Positions 11,755 to 23,092 of a stretch of DNA of 64,000 bases are shown here, one piece after another. Position 1 is the stretch's first letter; each line of letters begins with the position of its first letter. The translations under genes were made by a program, and so were the position numbers. The stretch comes from Camelus bactrianus. Lineage: Eukaryota; Chordata; Mammalia; Artiodactyla; Camelidae. Location of the stretch: contig NC_133551.1 of the NCBI RefSeq assembly GCF_048773025.1, positions 36,224,501-36,288,500 of the forward strand. The letters are read 5' to 3'. The notes under the pieces are model-generated. The model was not told the DNA's origin. It made no database searches and worked only from the letters and a program-made list of their open reading frames with translations.

Positions 11755-11965
11755 CGGTTGAATCAGAGACAACTTTCAAGTCTCAGAGCTACCATTTGCT
11801 AGCTGTTTGTAGTAAGCAAAGCACCTACTTTTTTTGAGGTCCAGTTTCCCAATCTGTAAAATGGGACTACGATACCTACCTCACAGGGTTTTTGTGAAAC
11901 TTAATAAGAACAAAACAAGATGGCTGCCAAATGCTGAGCACTTGGTCTGTATCAGCTATTTGAAT
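11755..11965 (+). repeat. MIR SINE
   Basis: Sense MIR: ccagtttcccaatctgtaaa, tacctacctcacagggtttt. Confidence 0.85.
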
Positions 11966-11984
11966 TAATGACCTTAGCACTTGC

Positions 11985-12150
11985 AATGGCTTGGAATCCT
12001 GTGCTTCATTAGGCTATTTTTAGAATTAAGGGAATCAGAAGCTCTGAGAAGTTCAGCAATCCGCCTAGAATCATAAAGTGAGTATAAGAGCTAGAATTCT
12101 AACACAGATATATTTATTCCCAAATCTGGTAACTTCTCACTGCCTCACTT
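11985..12150 (-). repeat. MIR SINE
   Basis: Diverged antisense copy: agctctgagaagttcagcaa, aagtgagtataagagctaga. Confidence 0.65.
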
Positions 12151-12287
12151 TGCCTTTCAGTATATACTTGGAAATACTTTAAAAACAGTAAAGTGATGTG
12201 GAGTGCCATTTGCTTCATGAGCAAACACTTACTAAAGATCTATTATGTTGAGACCCTGGGATGCAGTCTAGGGATAAAAGCCATTGG

Positions 12288-12398
12288 TTCATTATTTCCT
12301 TCCTTTGGGCCTCAGTTTTCCTGTCTGTAGCATAAGAGAGGAATCTCTTAGATCACCTTTGAAGTACCATTTTGCCTAGCTCTGACTTTCTGAAACTA
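12288..12398 (+). repeat. MIR3-like SINE
   Basis: ctttgggcctcagttttcct followed by a 'gatcaccttt' segment, the MIR3 arrangement and not the classic MIR one. Confidence 0.65.
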
Positions 12399-12489
12399 TG
12401 TATTAAAAGAATTTTGAAAAAGTAATGAGTCAAAGTGAAAATGGAAAGGAGAGAATGGATGTTCATTCAGACTGAGATATGCCATGTTC

Positions 12490-13060
12490 TGTGTGTTTGA
12501 TAGTCTCCAAAGGTGGTTGTCCTCAGCTCCTTCCCTCTCTGCACACACATACTTCTCACATCAAGAGATGAAGTCCACTGCAGTCTTTCCCTTGAATCTG
12601 GGCTGGCTTCAGTGACTTACTTGGCCAACAGAAAAATCGCAGAAATGATGATCTGAAACTGCCAGAATAAGGTCATAAGAATCTTTGTAACTTAGCCCTG
12701 GGTCTTTGGTAATCCTGGCTCTAGCTGTGCTCCCTCTTGGAACCCAGCCCTGTTGCTGTGGGAAGTCCATGCTGCATGGAAAGGCCACATTTAGGTGTTT
12801 CAATCAATAGTCCTCGCTGAGTTCCCAGTACATCAACTGCCAGCCATAAGAGTGTGCCATCTTGGACATCCAGTCCAGTTGAACTTTCAGATGACTCTAG
12901 CCCCAGTCAACATTAACTACAACTCATAAGAGGCTCTAAGCAAAAACTGCCTGGCTACCCCCAACCAACTCATAAACCTGTGAGAGATCATCATAAGTTG
13001 TTTTAAGCTACTAAATTTTGGGGGTGGTTTGATAGGCAGCAGTAGACAAAAAACACCCAT
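12490..13060 (+). mobile_element. MLT1-type MaLR LTR (ERVL fossil)
   Basis: Old, broken LTR. Recognised by tccagtccagttgaactttc, agatgactctagccccagtc and the 3' end agttgttttaagctactaaa. No internal region seen. Confidence 0.7.
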
Positions 13061-13230
13061 TATTTAACTGCCACAATAAGGCATAATTTTAGCCCCATTC
13101 TATGGGAAGGACACCTGAAGTTCAGAGAGATTGAGTTAATTGTCTAAGGTCATATAGAATGTGGCAAAACTTTGTTCAGAAATGAAATCTGCTTGACTTT
13201 AAGTCCTGCATTTTAACCTTCATTACGAAA
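13060..13230 (-). repeat. MIR SINE
   Basis: Antisense MIR: agttcagagagattgagtta, attgtctaaggtcatataga. Confidence 0.75.
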
Positions 13231-13594
13231 GGATCTTTTTCTTTTTTTTTCTGCCTTTAGTCATTTATTAGCAAAACCATTAAGTTGAAGTAGAAAACTA
13301 AACCTAGGTGCTACTATATATAGTAACATTGTGAAGAAATTATAAAATAATAACTAATTTTCTTTATTGGGTATTAATTATCTACCATATTTGAATGACA
13401 TTTTGTTATGGCTTATAAACCTAGTGTTATTCTTCCCACATTTCAGTGCTATTTTGGCCAAATTGCTGGTCCAAGCCTTCATGAAATAACTACACATCAA
13501 AGTGCTGGTCCCTTTATCTCTCCTCAGTTTTCTCTGCCCTGTCTCCAACTTTGCAGGTATCTCTGCCACCTGCCTCCTCTACTGCCCTGAGAAC

Positions 13595-13760
13595 CTGGCC
13601 ATTTATTCAAAGCTTATTCAAAAAATAAGTGAGTGTTTATTCTGGGAAGGCATAGGCTTGGTACTGGGGACTTGGAATCTAGGATTCAGAATAGACAAGT
13701 AGACTGACAGACAGACAGACAGACAAATAATCACAGCCATGACCCAGAGTCATGATAGAG
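13595..13760 (-). repeat. L2 LINE 3' end
   Basis: Diverged antisense L2 terminus: catttattcaaagcttattc, cttggtactggggacttgga. A (GACA)5 tract lies inside at 13706-13725. Confidence 0.5.
13706..13725. repeat. (GACA)5 microsatellite
   Basis: Five perfect GACA units, 20 bp, in an L2-like segment. Confidence 0.9.
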
Positions 13761-14379
13761 ATGGAGAGGCACTAGAGGTATTTATGAATCCTCTTACTCC
13801 CTTCTGCTCATGCTCATCCTACACGGAGCTACTTTGATGTCCCCGAACATGCCATCCTGAATTTACTCATGCTGGTTTTTTTCTGCCCTACTTCACCCCA
13901 CAAGCCTCCGTGTAGTTTTATTACCTCAATTTGCAAACTTAGCAAATGACAGTGCAATTGTTTGCTACTCTTTTTCTCTCCCTGTAACTGAGTTCCTTCA
14001 AAGCAGTGATTGTCTTTTTCCACTTTGATTTCCCTGCCTTTTAAAAAATAGATCAAAATTATAACATCTAATGACCATCAATAAAAACAGTAAAACTAGG
14101 TTAATGAACACAAACATTTTCAGTCAGGTGTTACCCTTGGCACTCAATCTACTTTGGCATTTTGTTTTGGTTGTTCGGTTTGAAAAAACCTGAATTGCTC
14201 TGATGAGCAGTTGCAAGATACAGTTTTTAAAGAGTGAGCTTTCCAATCTTGGGGGAGTGAGATTAACAGAGGGGACGGGCAAGTTCTCATTCAGAACATC
14301 GCACAAAGACAACTTAACCTAACATCACATGAAGTCACTGGATAACCACCATGCATTCGAAGAAAGTAACAAGGTAAGT
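13761..14379. other. Single-copy stretch, nothing recognised
   Basis: AT-leaning DNA without a named repeat; short open frames only. Confidence 0.4.
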
Positions 14380-14460
14380 ATAGATTGTGTTTCATGCTGA
14401 AGAGAATGGAAAGATGATGATGTTTCAGAGAGTAACTAGAGCACAGAGAGGAAAAGGGGA
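14380..14460 (-). repeat. L2 LINE, left half of a split copy
   Basis: catgctgaagagaatggaaa and agagagtaactagagcacag match the antisense L2 body. The copy resumes at 15222 beyond the L1 insertion. Confidence 0.5.
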
Positions 14461-14462
14461 TT

Positions 14463-15216
14463 TTATTTTTACTTTTTTTATTGAAGTATAGTTGATTTAC
14501 AGTGTTATGTTAGTTTCTGGTGTACAGCATAGTGATACAGTCATGAATACATATACATATACTTTCATATTCTTTTACATTACGGGTTATTACAAGGTAT
14601 TAAATATAGTTCCCTGTGCTATACAGTAGGACCTTGTTATTTATCTGTTTTGTATATAGTAGTGTGTATCTGCTAATCCCAAACTTCCTCCCCACTCCTT
14701 TCCCCTCTGGTAACCATAAGTTTGTCTTCTATGTGTGTGAGTCTGTTTCTGTTTTGTAAATAAGTTCATTTGTATCTTTTTTTAAGATTCCACATATAAG
14801 CAGTATCATGTGATATCTGTCTTTCTCTGTCTGACTTACCTCAATTAGTATGATAATCGCCAGGTTCATCCATGTTGCTGCAAATGGTATTATTTCGTTC
14901 CTTTTTAGGACTGAGTAATATTCCATTGCATATATATATACCACATCTTCTTTATCCAATCATCTGTTGTTGGACATTTAGGTTGTTTCCATGTCTTGGC
15001 TATTGTAAATAGTGCTGCTGTGAATATTGGGGTGCATGTCTCTTTTTGAATTAGAGTTTTCTCTGGATATATACCCAGGAGTGGGATTGCTGAATCCTAT
15101 GGTAACTCTATTTTTAGTTTTTTAAGGAATTTCCATACTGTTTTCCATAGTGGCTTCACAAATTCACATCCCCACCAGCAATGCAGGAGGGTTCCCTTTT
15201 CTCCACAGCCTCTGGA
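14463..15216 (-). mobile_element. L1 LINE, 5'-truncated, moderately young
   Basis: Antisense L1 3' end with the artiodactyl-type UTR (gttagtttctggtgtacagc; gttccctgtgctatacagta). The ORF2 C-terminus is on the minus strand (MEYYSVLKRNEIIPFAATWM then VSQTEKDRYHMILLICGI at 14960-14780). Upstream ORF2 is represented only by its last region, ending near the GEKG-encoding segment. No intact coding function. Inserted into an L2. Confidence 0.92.
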
Positions 15217-15221
15217 ACTTT

Positions 15222-15350
15222 AGATAGGAGCTGGGGAAAGCCTCTTTGAAGAGGGGATGTTTAAGGAGATAACTGAAGAATGAGAATAATCCAGGTATGC
15301 AAAGGACAGAAGGAAGAACATTCTGGACAGGAAGAAGCCTGGGATTGGCT
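15222..15350 (-). repeat. L2 LINE, right half of a split copy
   Basis: gaaagcctctttgaagaggg, ataactgaagaatgagaata and gaacattctggacaggaaga follow the antisense L2 order, continuing from 14460. Confidence 0.6.
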
Positions 15351-15469
15351 CTCCGTCTTCCTTTTAGGAAACCACACCAGGGACTTCAGATAAAACTAGA
15401 TACTCCCAGTGGCCTCTTATAGATGCTTGACCTCTTTTCTTAAACACAATGTCACTGCGGCGAACTTGG

Positions 15470-15615
15470 GAGGCACCAGGCCCATCTTATAGCCGAGAGG
15501 TAGAACAGGAATGTGACGGTCACACACAGCTGGTCATTGACAGGCCATAATGAGGTCCCAGCAACACTTTGGCTTCAAGCCCAAGAGTCCTAACCACAAC
15601 ATCACACCATTCCCT
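15470..15615 (-). repeat. MIR SINE
   Basis: Diverged antisense MIR: cccatcttatagccgagagg, gacggtcacacacagctggt. Confidence 0.6.
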
Positions 15616-16164
15616 AGCCAGAAGGTAGAGTTATTCCTAAAACCGAACCTTCCTCCACCAGAAACCAGGGACTGGGTGCCAGGGCAGGATTTATGACCTA
15701 GTCACTGAGGACAGAAATAATTGGTCACATTAGTACCTGGCGATCCCAGGCTGGGCTCTGCTCTGGAGGGGTGGCACGGATTGAAATAGCCAAGGCAAGT
15801 TTACTTTTCTCAGCCCAGGTGCTCTACTGTAGCCAACACCGCCTTAATGAGCTCTGCATATTGAGGACACATATAATTGATGGTCCAATTTAAAGTGTGC
15901 AGAAGCCACATTTCTTTCCAGGCTCTAAAGGAAAAACACCGACTGAGGAAGAATGAGGAACTGCCTGTTCTAAGTTATTTTCCTTCTGTGGTCATTCGAT
16001 CCCCAGGAAGACCATGTCTACCCTATCAAGAGCCTAGAGAAAAGAGGCAATTACCCAGAGAAGTCAAGCAAAAAGGAAAGGACAAAGGAAAATCATTCAC
16101 CAGGGAAGAGGTCCTGGGCTCTGTGCTGGAATGGATACAGCCTTGAACATACCCTGCTTCGCAC
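15616..16164. other. Single-copy stretch with an unassigned 89-codon open frame
   Basis: The plus-strand frame 15877-16146 is open for 89 codons, Lys/Arg-rich (KQKGKDKGKSFTREE), and lies outside any repeat I recognise. It has no known domain, a weak start context and no obvious acceptor or donor. Most likely chance; recorded because nothing else explains the segment. Confidence 0.3.
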
Positions 16165-16303
16165 AGAAGCTTGAGTTAAGGCCTTGGCCTTTGGGGTCAG
16201 ACAGCTCTGGATTTGAAAATGAATTCCACTACCTTTTACATGGGTGAGCTAGGCAAGATTTAACTGCTCTATGCCTTAGTTTACTCATTTGCTAAATAGG
16301 GAT
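16165..16303 (+). repeat. MIR SINE
   Basis: ttggggtcagacagctctgg, tgccttagtttactcatttg. Cut off where the next MIR begins. Confidence 0.7.
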
Positions 16304-16515
16304 TATGAGCACAGACTTTGGGGCCATGAGACTTGGATTTCAATCCCAGCTGTGCCACTGACTATGTCATAAGAGCAAGTTTCCTAACCTCCTGTGTTGG
16401 TTTCTTTCTTTCTAACAAGAAAGTAAGTAGTTACCTTGGAGGGCTATTGGGAGGACTGCTTGAGATAAGATGTAAGATGTTTGTGTCCGGCGCTCAGGAA
16501 GGTCATGGTTAACTT
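16304..16515 (+). repeat. MIR SINE
   Basis: agcacagactttggggccat, cccagctgtgccactgacta, then agatgtttgtgtccggcgct. A second MIR in the same orientation, directly behind the first. Confidence 0.75.
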
Positions 16516-16544
16516 GTTAGATACCACGGGTTAAGCTCTGGGAC

Positions 16545-16733
16545 CACAGTTCTCAAAATGTGGTCCTTGGACCAGCAGCATTAGCCTCACTGGGGGGACT
16601 TGTTAGCAATGCAGATTCTCGGGCCCTACCCCAGACCCACTAAATCAGAAACTTTGGGGGTGGGTCCAGCATGCTATGTTTTACAAAGCCCTCCAGAAGA
16701 TTCTGGTGCTCATTCAAGTCTGAGAATCTCTGC
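16545..16733 (-). mobile_element. MER5A (hAT-Charlie MITE)
   Basis: Full-length non-autonomous DNA transposon, antisense: cacagttctcaaaatgtggt at one end, tctgagaatctctg at the other. The middle has taccccagacccactaaatc and agaaactttgggggtgggtc. Confidence 0.9.
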
Positions 16734-16904
16734 TTATGTGGTAATTCAGAATGCACCTCAGATGTTTCCACTCCCCAGCTGTCTCCGGCTCTTAAGTGCT
16801 TCAGCTCCATAATCCTTCAAAATGAACTCTCTGCTCATTCCTTTCTGCCCCTAAACAGGGAAGAAATACTTTATTACCCAGGATTTCAAAGGGGCCCCCT
16901 CACA

Positions 16905-17135
16905 CTAGGTAACATTTTCTACATTCTTACTATATTCCAGGCATCCACATGATTATTGCAATTTATCTCTTTAATCCCTGTCTGCGGTAGATATTATTAT
17001 CTTTGTTTTGCAGATAAGGGAACTGAAGGTCTGTGAGGTGAAGTAAATTGCCCAAAGATGTACAGGTAATGAGTGGTAAAGTCAGGATTCAGACCTCAGT
17101 CATCTATTTCTAGAGCCAGTATGCATCCTCACTCA
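16905..17135 (-). repeat. MIR SINE
   Basis: ttgcagataagggaactgaa, gaagtaaattgcccaaagat, then atgagtggtaaagtcagg. Confidence 0.8.
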
Positions 17136-17794
17136 ACATACTACTTCTTATACCAGTATGAAGAACCAGGGGTGTCTAGTTTGGTGAAGAGAAGCTTCCA
17201 GAGTGCACGTGAAAAGTGTCTTCATGCATCTCTAGGGCCATTATGGTCATGGGAGTCAACCAGTTTGATGTTGTTCCAAACTTCAGAATGGAACCATGGG
17301 GAGCCTGATTGTGGCTTGACAGAAAAAATCACTTTCAACAAGTCTGAACTGTCTATGGGATAGTTAGCTCCCTGTCTCTGAGAATGATAAGCACAAGCTG
17401 GGTGAACACCTGTCAAGGTGTCATAGAAGGATTGGTTCCTTCCCTCCCCATGATATTTGATTCTGAGCGGAAGTTAGTAGACAGTCGTCTCTCTTGAGTG
17501 GTTTATCCTTTGATGTGTGTGAAGAAGTGGAAATAATTCCACTTATGCAGGAAGGAGACTAAGATAAGTCTCCTGGCTTGAGGAAGAGAGAATCCACTTT
17601 ACTGCGGCTGCAAGGAGTTATTTCAGGACCTTCTCTGATCTGACTGGAAAGGACCTCTCTTTTCTCTGACTCCCCTATCATGTTATTTTGCTACTGCTCT
17701 TGTGCTGAGCCCTGTTCCACTGCACTATCGCTATTCGTGGGTAGCTATATTTCTTCTGTTATTGAAGCAGTAAGATGTGTCTACATGGAGGCTG
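17136..17794. other. Single-copy stretch, nothing recognised
   Basis: No named repeat. Opposing open frames at 17073-17363 (+) and 17222-17416 (-) have no recognisable domains. Confidence 0.4.
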
Positions 17795-17925
17795 ATAGAC
17801 CTGTGGGATCATGAGCAATAATCTTAACCTCTGTGGGTCTCAGTTTCCTCATTATGTAAAAGGGTCAGTAGGGGATTCCTTACTGAGGCTTAAAGGATTC
17901 AAGGAACTTGAAATATGGCTCATCA
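17795..17925 (+). repeat. MIR or MIR3 SINE
   Basis: cttaacctctgtgggtctca then gtttcctcattatgtaaaag. Confidence 0.7.
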
Positions 17926-19059
17926 TACCCCATGGTCTTCTCTAATCCCCCTGCAAATTGTAAAATGTCTTTGGGAAGAACGCACATCTAAGTCATTGAG
18001 ATATCCTTTCTACTAGCCTCCACTCATCCCTGTCTTCCCACTCAAAGTAGAGATATTCAGTATCTATACATAAATATGTAACTGCCTATTATGTGCCACA
18101 TACTGGATTTAAGAACAATTTAACAAATAAGTGCTCTTCCTCCTCTTCCTCATCTGCTGTGGATCATCTGATAGGCACTCCATCTGGGTGGACATTTTCT
18201 GGGTCACACCATGAGTCCTGGGTGTGTGTGTGCTTAACAGAATAATCCACAACATGCCATAATTTGAAGGGACCTATGGGAGGAGAGAGGGAACAGGAAA
18301 GGAAAACTTGAACTAATCTCTTTACAGGGCAACTAATTGCAGTTTTGAGGTTGTTTGGGGCACTTGATAACCGTGGAAAGAACCTGGCCTCAGGGGTACA
18401 AGCCTCACACATACTGATCTCCATCTTGAACCCCTTGGGTAGGAGCAGAATGTTTCAAGTGCAGATTCTAGAAGACTTAAAAGCAGGTCTGTTTTTCAAC
18501 ATACCACACATTGCACTTTCTCCACTGTGGGAGGCAGGCCAAGTAGTGGCTTTTGAAGCTTTTAAAGGCTCACTGGCCCTTCAAAAAAATGGCCATTGTG
18601 GACATATGGTTTTAGAAGCTTTTTTAAAAAGCCTTGTGGGCTTATTTTTAGAGCAAACCTTAACCTTGTAAAACTTCTGAAAGGAGCCTCAGAGGGTCCA
18701 ATCGCTTGAGCCCCCAGAGAGCCCCAGGAAGCTGCTCCCAAGGTTTCCAACATAGCCTTTCCTTGTGCTTGATGTGAGTATCAGGCTGCCCACTGAGCCT
18801 GGAGTCGGCCATCCCTTGAGAGAGTGTGTCCTAGGAACCAGAAGACCTGAGGCCTGAGCCCAAGGAGGCAGAATTTTCTCCCAGTGAGTGGAGACCCTTG
18901 ACTCACAGACTCCCAGAATCTCAAAGACTCCCCTGAAGGCAAAGAGCTTTAAAAGTCATCCAGTCAACTCTGATCTGATGCTAGAACCTGCCTGAAACAC
19001 AGTTATAATGAGGTGGTTCCACTCGGCTTGCACACTTCCAGCGATGAGAAGATCATTGT
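17926..19059. other. Mostly single-copy stretch with a local imperfect duplication
   Basis: At 18548-18576 and 18607-18640 two related segments share 'gaagctttt...aaa...gcc' and 'agaagctttttt...gcc'. The 108-codon open frame across them (18345-18671) has no recognisable domain. A small L2/MIR-like piece is possible near 18055-18125. Confidence 0.4.
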
Positions 19060-19560
19060 CTGGGCACTCATTATTCAACACATCTCTAATTGAGTTCATG
19101 TTACATTCTCGGCACTGTGCAGAGTCCTAGGGATGACAGTCAATGAAAAATTAGTTTCAATACAGACCAAACATTAGTGGGGAAGACAGATGTGGATCAA
19201 ATGATCACATCCAAACATAATTTCAAGTGAAAAGTATCATTAAAAAAAAACTCAAAGATTCATCAAAACTTTTGATCAGACCTGATGTGATCTGAGAGAT
19301 CAGAGAAAGGTTGATGAAGAGGTGACCTTTGAACCGGGGCCTGAAGGATGAGTGAACGTTAACAAGGCAAGAGGAGGTTGGAGGGCACAGAGGGCCCAGG
19401 GAACATCTTAGAGAGGCTCTCAGGCAGGAGGGAGTGCAGCATTTTGGAGGACATGAAAGCAGCCCAGGTGTGTGACATGAAGGAGAAAGAGACCTGGTAT
19501 GAGGCTAGGGGCACACAGTGTGTAGGGCATGCATGGCCTGCTGTCATGTTGACGGGTTGG
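19060..19560 (-). repeat. L2 LINE 3' region
   Basis: Long antisense L2: cggcactgtgcagagtccta, gatgaagaggtgacctttga, gggcctgaaggatgagtgaa, then ggagtgcagcattttgg. Confidence 0.8.
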
Positions 19561-19636
19561 AAGCCTCTGATTCATTTTAAGCAAAGGCTGGGCAACTCAC
19601 ACCAGTGCTGCAAATTCTTCCTCATTTGCTAAGTGT

Positions 19637-20135
19637 GGTGGTCTAAAATATGTCCATAATTCTCCTCTCTTCAAAGGTGGAGCCTAAGGTCCCTCCCTTG
19701 AATGTAGGATAGTCTCATTCTAATTAATAAAATGTGGCGGAAGTGATTCTAAGTGACTTCAGAGACTAGGTTAGCTTCCCTGGGCATGCTCTCTCAAATG
19801 GCTTGCTTTGGGGGAAGTCAGTAACCAAGCTGTACGGGCACTCAAGCAACCTATGGAGAAACCTAGATGGAGAGGAACTGAGGCCTTGTTCCTACAACCA
19901 AATTGCCAGCCATGGCAGTTAGAAGCAGATCCTCCAGATCCCCAGTGAAACTTGAGGATAACTGTAGCCCCAGCTGATATCTTGACTGTCACCTCATGAC
20001 AGAGCCAGAGCCACCTAGATAAGTCAGTCCTGAATTCTTGGCCCACAGAAACTGTGAGATAATAAGTGCATCTTGTTTCAAATTATTGACTCTGGGTAAT
20101 TTGTTAAGCAGCAATAGCAATCTAATTCAATAAGG
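19637..20135 (+). mobile_element. MLT1-type MaLR LTR (ERVL fossil)
   Basis: Recognised by gcggatcc-like agaagcagatcctccagatc, ctgatatcttgactgtcacc, gcccacagaaactgtgagat and the 3' end agcagcaatagcaatctaat. Old and broken; solo LTR. Confidence 0.88.
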
Positions 20136-20144
20136 CATTTCAAG

Positions 20145-20300
20145 GTATGGGGACAAAAGCAGGGACTTCAGGGTCAGAGAGATTTGTATTTGAAATCCAA
20201 CTGTCCAACTTCCTGGTTGTTGGAGTGAAGGTGTGTTCCCTTACCTCTTGGAGCTCCCATTTTCTATCTGTAACATGACATGATGTCTGGAGAACCCCCA
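20145..20300 (+). repeat. MIR SINE
   Basis: agggacttcagggtcagaga; tcccattttctatctgtaac. Confidence 0.65.
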
Positions 20301-20694
20301 TGATATGGTGCAATTGAGTCCCTCTCAGTTTCCTTGCCCTCTCCCATTTCACATCCAATTGAGACATGCCACTCTGGAAGCTGAGAAGATTTAAAAAAAG
20401 ATTATATTGTCAATTAGCACTGCAGAGTGTGGGTTATCATAATTCCCCTGGAGAAGTCCTGAGAATTGTTTGTCTGAGGCTATGTTGAACCAGGTTTCAT
20501 TAAAACACTACAGATTTTTCAAGCCTATTCCCTCCCCACTTGGGTTAATGAATTTAATGAGTCCATCTCCTGCTGTGGTAACAGAATTGCCTTTTATTTA
20601 TTTGAAATTTATCTCTTCATAGTTGCATGTCTTACTTTCTTCATTTGCAAGGCAATAAGGAAATAGATTCATGATGAGTGTTCTTAGACAGAAG
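20301..20694. other. Single-copy stretch, nothing recognised
   Basis: AT-leaning, no named repeat or open frame of note. Confidence 0.4.
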
Positions 20695-20825
20695 AAATTA
20701 TTGGGTCAGTTCTTGCTATGTATCATATACTTTATGAGGATGTTTTTAGTTAATTCTCAAAACACAATCCTGGAATATCTATCATTCGTACCATTTTATG
20801 GATTGGGAAACAGATATAAAAGCCA
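20695..20825 (-). repeat. MIR SINE fragment
   Basis: taattctcaaaacacaatcc, accattttatggattgggaa: 5' half of an antisense MIR. Confidence 0.55.
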
Positions 20826-20839
20826 AAAATAATACCTTG

Positions 20840-21035
20840 CCACCTAGTATTATGTGACCTTGGCTAATTATTAAACTCCTCTTATATCTTAGTTTCCTCA
20901 TCTGCAAAATGGAGCATAAGGACAGAACCGATAAAAAATAATATTCAGCTGAAGATTAAATGAGCTAATGCATATAAAACATGTAGAACAGTGTCTGGTA
21001 TATTATGATACACCCCTAATTAGCTTCTACTATTA
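20840..21035 (+). repeat. MIR SINE
   Basis: gtgaccttggctaattatta, tagtttcctcatctgcaaaa, gattaaatgagctaatgcat. Confidence 0.85.
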
Positions 21036-21114
21036 ATTTTTCTTATTTTTTAAACAACATTTCAAAAATTCAGATCAAGACTTCTTTCTAAGCCATTTTA
21101 CCTCATCCATGACA

Positions 21115-21262
21115 TTCCTCTCCTGTAATAATAATCCTTCCTACTTGTATAGAATTTTTTGCACCCATTTGATTCTTTCAACAATTCAGTGTCTCAGCAT
21201 CATCATCTTGATTTTCAGCTGAACCAGCTAAGGCTCAGAAAGGTGAATGTGAATAGCTTGAA
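21115..21262 (-). repeat. MIR SINE
   Basis: Diverged: gattttcagctgaaccagct followed by aaggctcagaaaggtgaatg. Confidence 0.6.
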
Positions 21263-21264
21263 GT

Positions 21265-21700
21265 ATTTTAGGTTGCAAGCAACAGAAACCAACTGAAGCT
21301 ATCTTACACTAAAGTTCATTATAAGATGTAGGGGTGATTCAGGGAACCCAGTCTCATGTGTGAGCCACAAGGAAAGGTCCCCAGATTGACAACACCTGCG
21401 GAGAAGAAAGCTACAGGAAACTTGGGGAATGCTGCTCCTCTTTCTCACCCCTTTTCTCTGTTTGACCGATGGGCTGCCTCTGTCATTTTCTCTAAAGACT
21501 GGCTTTCTCAGCTGCTCTATATGAATGGTTGGGGGAATGACCAACCTCCCACATCCTCCAAATTCACGAGTTATCACTCCAACTGTAGGAGAGATTGGCC
21601 TTCTGGCCCTCTTTGTTTAGATTCCATGTTACCACAAATGGGACCTGGTTGAACAATTTTGGGTCAGAGGCTTTCCTCTGGTCTGATCAAACTTGGCCCA
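21265..21700 (+). repeat. Ancient interspersed repeat, family uncertain
   Basis: Opens with ggttgcaagcaacagaaacc then aactgaagctatcttacact, the start of a common old repeat I cannot name with certainty. A more diverged relative may lie at 46270-46850. Confidence 0.35.
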
Positions 21701-22054
21701 TGGATGGCACCACGGTGCACAAACGCTGCTGGTGGGCACTCACTCCTGTAGATTACTTTAGAAAGGTCATAAGTAAGTGAAAAACACTCTAGAAGGAGCC
21801 TAAAACATGAAGTGAATTTCCTGCCATTTTACACATTGGATGGACTGAGGTAGGATTCTCTTCTAGATCCTCTTTATCACGAGGCTAATATCACTTTTTT
21901 TTCTTTTAATAAGGCTTCAGCTACTTCGCTTCAGGAAACCAGCACCTCCTGGGATTCAGGCTGGGTCTGATCTGGGCACTTTTCTAATTGCAGTCTTTCT
22001 TCAGATAGAGCCAGCTGTATAAACAAACAGTGACATGTGCTATATTATTGGAAA

Positions 22055-22440
22055 TAATTCTTCACTCTTCCTGTTAGGAGAATTCTACATTTGCAGCCAT
22101 TGCCCTGTGATTTGCAGCATTACTCTGGAGAAGGAGTATACTCCCCCAGATTACTAACATCAGATGTGGGCATATGACTTGCTTTAGCTGATGGAACCTA
22201 AGTGGGAGTTATTTAGACCAAGACTAAGCAGAAATATTAGGAGCCACTGAAAGTTTCAGCTGTGTCATTTTTCTCCTCTGCCATAAGAATGGCATGTCCC
22301 TCGAGCTTGGATCTTGAAATGAAGAAGACAAGCAGAGCAGAGCACAGCCACCTTGCAGTTGCTTCCTGCAGTAACCCAAGAGAGAAATGAACCTTTGAGA
22401 AATGACTCATCTGAGACTTTCTGTCTCGAGTAGGTCATTA
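22055..22440 (+). mobile_element. Probable MaLR-type LTR (fossil)
   Basis: gtgggcatatgacttgcttt, agctgatggaacctaagtgg and aagagagaaatgaacctttg follow the order of an old MLT1-like LTR. Broken and strongly diverged; family call tentative. Confidence 0.45.
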
Positions 22441-22479
22441 AAGAGTGAGGGTGGGAAGGAGAAAGGAACAGTCACTGGG

Positions 22480-22930
22480 TGATTTCCAGATATATATATA
22501 ATTTTTTTTGCAACCTAAGAGATGGCTATTAGATCTTTCACTGAGAGTAAGAACCTTGGAGAAGATGGTTTGTGGGGAATGGTGTTGTATTTGGCTTTGA
22601 ACATGCCAAACTGAGGTGCATGGGGGAGAAGTCCAGCAGACAGTATGATAAACTAGTTTGAATTAGGAAGGAGATCTGGACAGGAGTTAGAGATTGGTGT
22701 TCATCTGCCCATGGAGCTACTTGAAGCCTTGAGAGTCAGTGAGATCCCAGAGAGAATAAAACCATAAGAGAAGGGAGGAAATGAATACTAAGGCACCAAC
22801 ATTGGAGGAAATGGTGGAGGAAGAGGAGCAGGGCTAGGGGAAGGGTGGAGCCTAGGAAGACAAGTGAAGGAAATGGGAGACATATAGGCTACAATAGAAA
22901 GTGAACCATCGAAACCACTGGCACCAGAAG
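22480..22930 (-). repeat. L2 LINE, upstream part
   Basis: Antisense L2 from further inside the element: ttggctttgaacatgccaaa, ctgaggtgcatgggggagaa, gtccagcagacagtatgata, attggtgttcatctgcccat. Confidence 0.7.
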
Positions 22931-22977
22931 TCCTCCTGGGAAAAAAAAAATGCCTTTTTCCCTTCAAAATCATTAAA

Positions 22978-23092
22978 TATATGAGCTTCTAAACAGTCCT
23001 GTGAGGTGTTTTTAGAGGAGAGCATGTATATTTATCCCTAGTTCGCTGAGGAAACTTAAGACTCAGAAGGCTACGTGCTTGCCCAGATGTTT
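22978..23092 (-). repeat. MIR SINE fragment
   Basis: ttcgctgaggaaacttaaga then aaggctacgtgcttgcccag; cut off by the L1 that starts at 23093. Confidence 0.65.

Noticed and set aside
15877-16146. 89-codon Lys/Arg-rich open frame as a small gene
   Set aside because: No domain, weak start, no splice context; the length is within chance expectation for 64 kb.
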